This document shows, piece after piece, positions 5,871-8,136 of a stretch of DNA of 8,136 nucleotides. Source of the stretch: Acidobacteriota bacterium. GTDB taxonomy: Bacteria; Acidobacteriota; Vicinamibacteria; Vicinamibacterales; Vicinamibacteraceae. A program made the translations under genes and the position numbers. Positions within the stretch are counted from its first letter, which is position 1; the number at the start of each line of letters is the position of its first letter. The notes under the pieces were generated by a model. It had not been told where the DNA came from, searched no databases, and saw only the letters and a program-made list of their open reading frames with translations. The DNA is taken from assembly GCA_023418055.1 (NCBI GenBank), contig JAEZDP010000487.1, positions 1-8,136 of the forward strand. The letters run 5' to 3'.

Positions 5871-6992
5871 ATGTCGCTCCAGCCCGCCCCGTCCGCCGCC
5901 GCCACTCGTGCGTCGCGGTCGGACACCCCGCTCAAGGTGCTCGTCGTGGACGACTCGGCGATCGTGCGCAAGATGATCGCCGACGCACTGCGCGCCGAAC
6001 CCGGCGTCGAAGTGGTGGGCGGCGCCGGCGATCCGTTCGTCGCCCGCGACATGATCCTGCAGCACCGGCCCGATGTCCTGACGCTCGACATCGAGATGCC
6101 GCGCATGGACGGCATCACGTTTCTCAAGCGGCTCATGGCGCACCATCCGTTGCCCGTCATCGTGGTCAGCTCGGTCACGCGCAGCGGGTCGGAGGCCAGC
6201 ATCGAGGCGCTGCGTGCGGGCGCCATCGACGTCATCGCCAAGCCGGGAGGACCGACGAGCGTCGGCATGGTGACTGAACGCCTCAGGGAGCGCATCCGTG
6301 CGCTCCGCGTGTCACGTCCGCGGCTGCAGGCCGCCCACCCGGCGCCGGCCGTGCCTGCGAGCACGATGCCGACGACATCGGCCTTCCGGAGCGCACACGG
6401 GCTGCTGCTCATCGGCGCGTCCACGGGCGGCCCGCAGGCCATCGAAGCGGTGCTCACGCGGCTGCCTGCCGATGTGCCGCCCACCCTCGTCGTCCAGCAC
6501 ATGCCGGCCAACTTCACGGCAGCCTTTGCGGCGCGGCTCGACCAGGTCTGCCCGATGCGCGTATTCGAAGCGCGCGGCGGCGAGCGGCTCACGCGCGGCA
6601 CGGTGCTCGTGGCGCCAGGCGACCACCACCTGCTGGTGCAGCGTCAGGGTGTCGAGCTGACCGCCGTCCTTCGACAGGGCCCGCAGGTGCATCACCAGCG
6701 GCCCGCGGTGGACGTGTTGTTCGCCTCGGCCGCGCAGTTGACGGGCGTGCCGACCGTTGCCGTCCTGCTCACCGGCATGGGCGCTGATGGCGCTGACGGC
6801 ATGGTCGCGTTGCGGCGCGCGGGCGCCATCACCCTGGCCGAGGACGAACACTCATGTGTGGTGTTCGGCATGCCAAGGGAGGCGATCGCCCGCGGAGGCG
6901 CCGAACGCGTCGTGAGCCTGCTCAAGATGCCGGCAGCGGACTTCGAGGCGTTCGAGACGCTGCGCGTCCGCCGGTCGGTCACCGCCGGTTAG
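5871..6992 (+). CDS. cheB: Chemoreceptor glutamate methylesterase CheB
   Basis: A 373-residue CheB: an N-terminal receiver followed by a methylesterase that removes methyl groups from receptor glutamates and can deamidate glutamines. Receiver marks are Asp27-Asp28 (VVDDSAIVRKM), phospho-acceptor Asp73 (TLDIEMPRMDG), the VVSSVT switch segment and Lys124 (AKPGG). A linker of about 30 residues (146-175) leads to the esterase domain. The catalytic triad is Ser184 in GASTGGP, His210 in VVQHMP and Asp306 in LTGMGADG. The spacings of 26 and 122 residues equal those of Salmonella CheB (Ser164, His190, Asp286). ATG 5871 follows the phosphatase gene by 33 bp, in the same frame and after its stop. The ribosome binding site is poor (only GAAG touching the start), but no better start exists before the receiver core. 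It is the last gene of the + strand unit. Confidence 0.97.
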   Translation: MSLQPAPSAAATRASRSDTPLKVLVVDDSAIVRKMIADALRAEPGVEVVGGAGDPFVARDMILQHRPDVLTLDIEMPRMDGITFLKRLMAHHPLPVIVVSSVTRSGSEASIEALRAGAIDVIAKPGGPTSVGMVTERLRERIRALRVSRPRLQAAHPAPAVPASTMPTTSAFRSAHGLLLIGASTGGPQAIEAVLTRLPADVPPTLVVQHMPANFTAAFAARLDQVCPMRVFEARGGERLTRGTVLVAPGDHHLLVQRQGVELTAVLRQGPQVHHQRPAVDVLFASAAQLTGVPTVAVLLTGMGADGADGMVALRRAGAITLAEDEHSCVVFGMPREAIARGGAERVVSLLKMPAADFEAFETLRVRRSVTAG

Positions 6993-7066
6993 GGTCACGC
7001 TGGACGCAGACCCGCCACGCAGCAACCCGCGGGCAACGCTCCGCGACACCCCAGACCGCAGCACTC

Positions 7067-7090
7067 GGACGCGCCACACCGGCGCGTCTT
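7067..7090 (+). terminator. GC-rich hairpin, candidate terminator after cheB
   Basis: GACGCGCC (7068-7075) and GGCGCGTC (7081-7088) form a perfect 8-bp inverted repeat around the loop ACACC, and G7067/T7089 can add a wobble pair. It is followed by TTCCTGACAATT rather than a clear T-run, so it is a weak intrinsic terminator at best. It lies 75 bp past the cheB stop and 32 bp past the HDOD stop on the other strand, the right place for a shared terminator between converging units. The rest of 6993-7119 shows no gene that I can support. Confidence 0.4.
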
Positions 7091-7119
7091 CCTGACAATT
7101 GAATGGAACGGCGAGGGGC

Positions 7120-8001
7120 TCAGTGAGCCCGATGGGGATCGGGCACGCTCGTCCGCAGCGCCCGCAAGCGCTCGTCGGTCGTGAGGCACGCCCGGGCGAA
7201 GGCCCTGTAGGTGAGGCCGAGGCGCCGCACCGACGAGGCGTCGACCGACAGGTTCAGGCCCTCGGCACCGAGACCCGCGCCGATGGTCTTGGCCACGAGG
7301 TTGGCGACGATGACGCCGTGCAGCATGGGGCTGTCGGGATGTGCATCGTCGACGTGGTGGCGACGGATGGCGTGTTCGATCGTGTCGGGGAACTTCCAGG
7401 CGCGCGCGATCGCCGCCCCCACTTCGGCGTGGTCCGTGCCGCAGAGGCGCCGTTCGGCATCGACGAACGTCAGGCCGCGTCCCGCGGCGCACGACGCGAC
7501 GTCCGCGCAGGTCACCTTCAGGTAGCGGCTGGTGACGAGTTTGCCGACGTCGTGCAGCAGAGCCGCTGTCGCCGTCATCGCTGCCGGCCGCCACGTAGGC
7601 AGTTCCTCGCGCAAGGCGCCAACGGCCAGCTGCGCGGCGGCGCCGTGGGCCCACAGGTCGTCTTCGCTGAGATCGTACAGGGGGGCCGCGCGGGTCACGC
7701 GTGCGAGGTAGTTGCGCAGCACGATGTCGAGCAGCGGCCCGAAGCCGATGCGCATCACCGCTTCGTGGACCGTGGCCGGCGTACGCCAGCCGAAGTCTGG
7801 CCCGCTCGACGCCCGCAGCACGGCGGCGGCAATCGCCTGGTCGTACTCGATCAGCGTGGCAATGCGACTCACCGGCACGTCCTCACCCGACAGCAGGCTG
7901 ATGAGTGCGGTCGCGGTGATGGGCAGCGGCTCGAGGTCCGCGATGCCCTTCACCACGTCGTCTGGCTGGTTGCTGTACATGGGTGAAGACGGTGCCGGCA
8001 T
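7120..8001 (-). CDS. HDOD domain protein
   Basis: A 293-residue single-domain HDOD protein, a regulatory relative of HD phosphohydrolases found near signalling and chemotaxis genes in many bacteria; the biochemical role is usually unknown. Visible marks, in order: the opening helical segment with LEPLPITATALISLLSGEDV (23-42); the Asp-Gln-Ala segment IEYDQAIAAAVLRASSG (51-67), where the family usually has Leu-Ala-Asn-Ser; LWAHGAAAQLA with His119; the HD doublet LLHDVGKLV (His150-Asp151); DHAEVGAAIARAWKFP (190-205) with His191; and AIRRHH (211-216). The HD-type ligands are largely kept, but the late Asp position seems to read Asn (VANLVAK, 232-238), so catalysis is doubtful. ATG 8001 lacks a clear ribosome binding site; ATG 7980 is an alternative. 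It converges on the che operon and starts 10 bp after the upstream gene on its own strand, so it is probably the second gene of a separate operon. Confidence 0.87.
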   Translation of the reverse strand: MPAPSSPMYSNQPDDVVKGIADLEPLPITATALISLLSGEDVPVSRIATLIEYDQAIAAAVLRASSGPDFGWRTPATVHEAVMRIGFGPLLDIVLRNYLARVTRAAPLYDLSEDDLWAHGAAAQLAVGALREELPTWRPAAMTATAALLHDVGKLVTSRYLKVTCADVASCAAGRGLTFVDAERRLCGTDHAEVGAAIARAWKFPDTIEHAIRRHHVDDAHPDSPMLHGVIVANLVAKTIGAGLGAEGLNLSVDASSVRRLGLTYRAFARACLTTDERLRALRTSVPDPHRAH

Positions 8002-8011
8002 GGCGACGCAA

Positions 8012-8136
8012 TCAGGCCGCGCGGCGGTACGCCACGGGCGCCGGCGTCGAGGTCTCTGGCACCAAGGGCGAGGTGTCCCCGTTGCCCGAGCCGACGAGCG
8101 CCGACAGCCGCGTCACGATTTCCATCGCGATGGCCG
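8012..8136 (-). CDS. C-terminal end of an unidentified protein (5' part outside window)
   Basis: On the - strand a frame is open from the window edge to TGA at 8014-8012, giving 40 codons that begin AIAMEIVTRLSALVG and end VAYRRAA. Of these 40 codons, 38 end in G or C, the same bias as the sure genes, and the stop is just 10 bp before the HDOD start. This supports a true gene end in an operon with the HDOD gene. The fragment is a short helix-like stretch followed by a Pro/Thr/Ser-rich tail. It has no motif I can assign, so no function is proposed. The fragment is too short to be certain. Confidence 0.6.
   Translation of the reverse strand, partial: AIAMEIVTRLSALVGSGNGDTSPLVPETSTPAPVAYRRAA

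Noticed and set aside
7089..7110. Short AT-richer patch (CCTGACAATTGAATGG) as a possible promoter
   Set aside because: No pair of -35 and -10 elements with proper spacing can be made, and no gene starts next to it on either strand.
7099..7986. Open frame of 295 codons on the + strand opposite the HDOD gene
   Set aside because: The - strand frame has clear HDOD motifs; the + frame translation is Arg/Gly/His-rich with no motif.
1..8136. CRISPR array, insertion sequence, tRNA or rRNA gene, phage or anti-phage genes
   Set aside because: I saw no direct-repeat array, transposase, terminal repeats or structural RNA; nearly all of the window is covered by chemosensory genes with uniform codon use.

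Overview
The window is a high-GC bacterial chemosensory (che) operon on the + strand, followed by two converging genes on the - strand. Real genes show very strong G/C preference at third codon positions, both ATG and GTG starts, and tight or overlapping junctions. The mix of genes (CheD, a CheX-like phosphatase, no CheZ, a CheA with no P2 domain) is not the enterobacterial set. It would suit Acidobacteriota (for example Vicinamibacteria) or a deltaproteobacterial-type lineage, but this is inference and the sequence alone does not fix the taxon.

Layout. 1-966: the 3' part of a methyl-accepting chemotaxis protein (MCP), cut by the window edge. 1011-3038 cheA, 3091-3549 cheW, 3563-4411 cheR, 4408-4953 cheD, 4967-5380 cheY, 5349-5837 a CheX-like CheY-P phosphatase, 5871-6992 cheB. 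All eight read the same way, with gaps of at most 52 bp and two overlaps, so they probably form one transcription unit whose promoter lies upstream of the window. 6993-7119 is a short convergent intergenic region with a GC-rich hairpin. 7120-8001 (-) is an HDOD-domain protein, and 8012-8136 (-) is the 3' end of a further gene that should be transcribed ahead of it.

How it works together. The receptor fragment supplies the kinase-control hairpin. CheW couples it to the kinase CheA, whose His166 phosphorylates CheY (Asp68) and the receiver of CheB (Asp73). CheR methylates receptor glutamates, CheB demethylates them and CheD can deamidate glutamines, so all three adaptation enzymes are encoded. 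The CheX-like protein is the likely CheY-P sink in place of CheZ. The receptor ends in an aromatic-x-x-Phe pentapeptide on a flexible tail, and CheR carries the Gly-x-Gly loop typical of pentapeptide-dependent methyltransferases; the two features fit each other.

I found no evidence of a wholly new system. It is a complete, recognisable chemosensory module. The least routine details are the receptor tail/CheR loop pair, a possible His-less second HPt domain at the CheA N-terminus, and a CheX-like gene whose ribosome binding site and start lie inside cheY.
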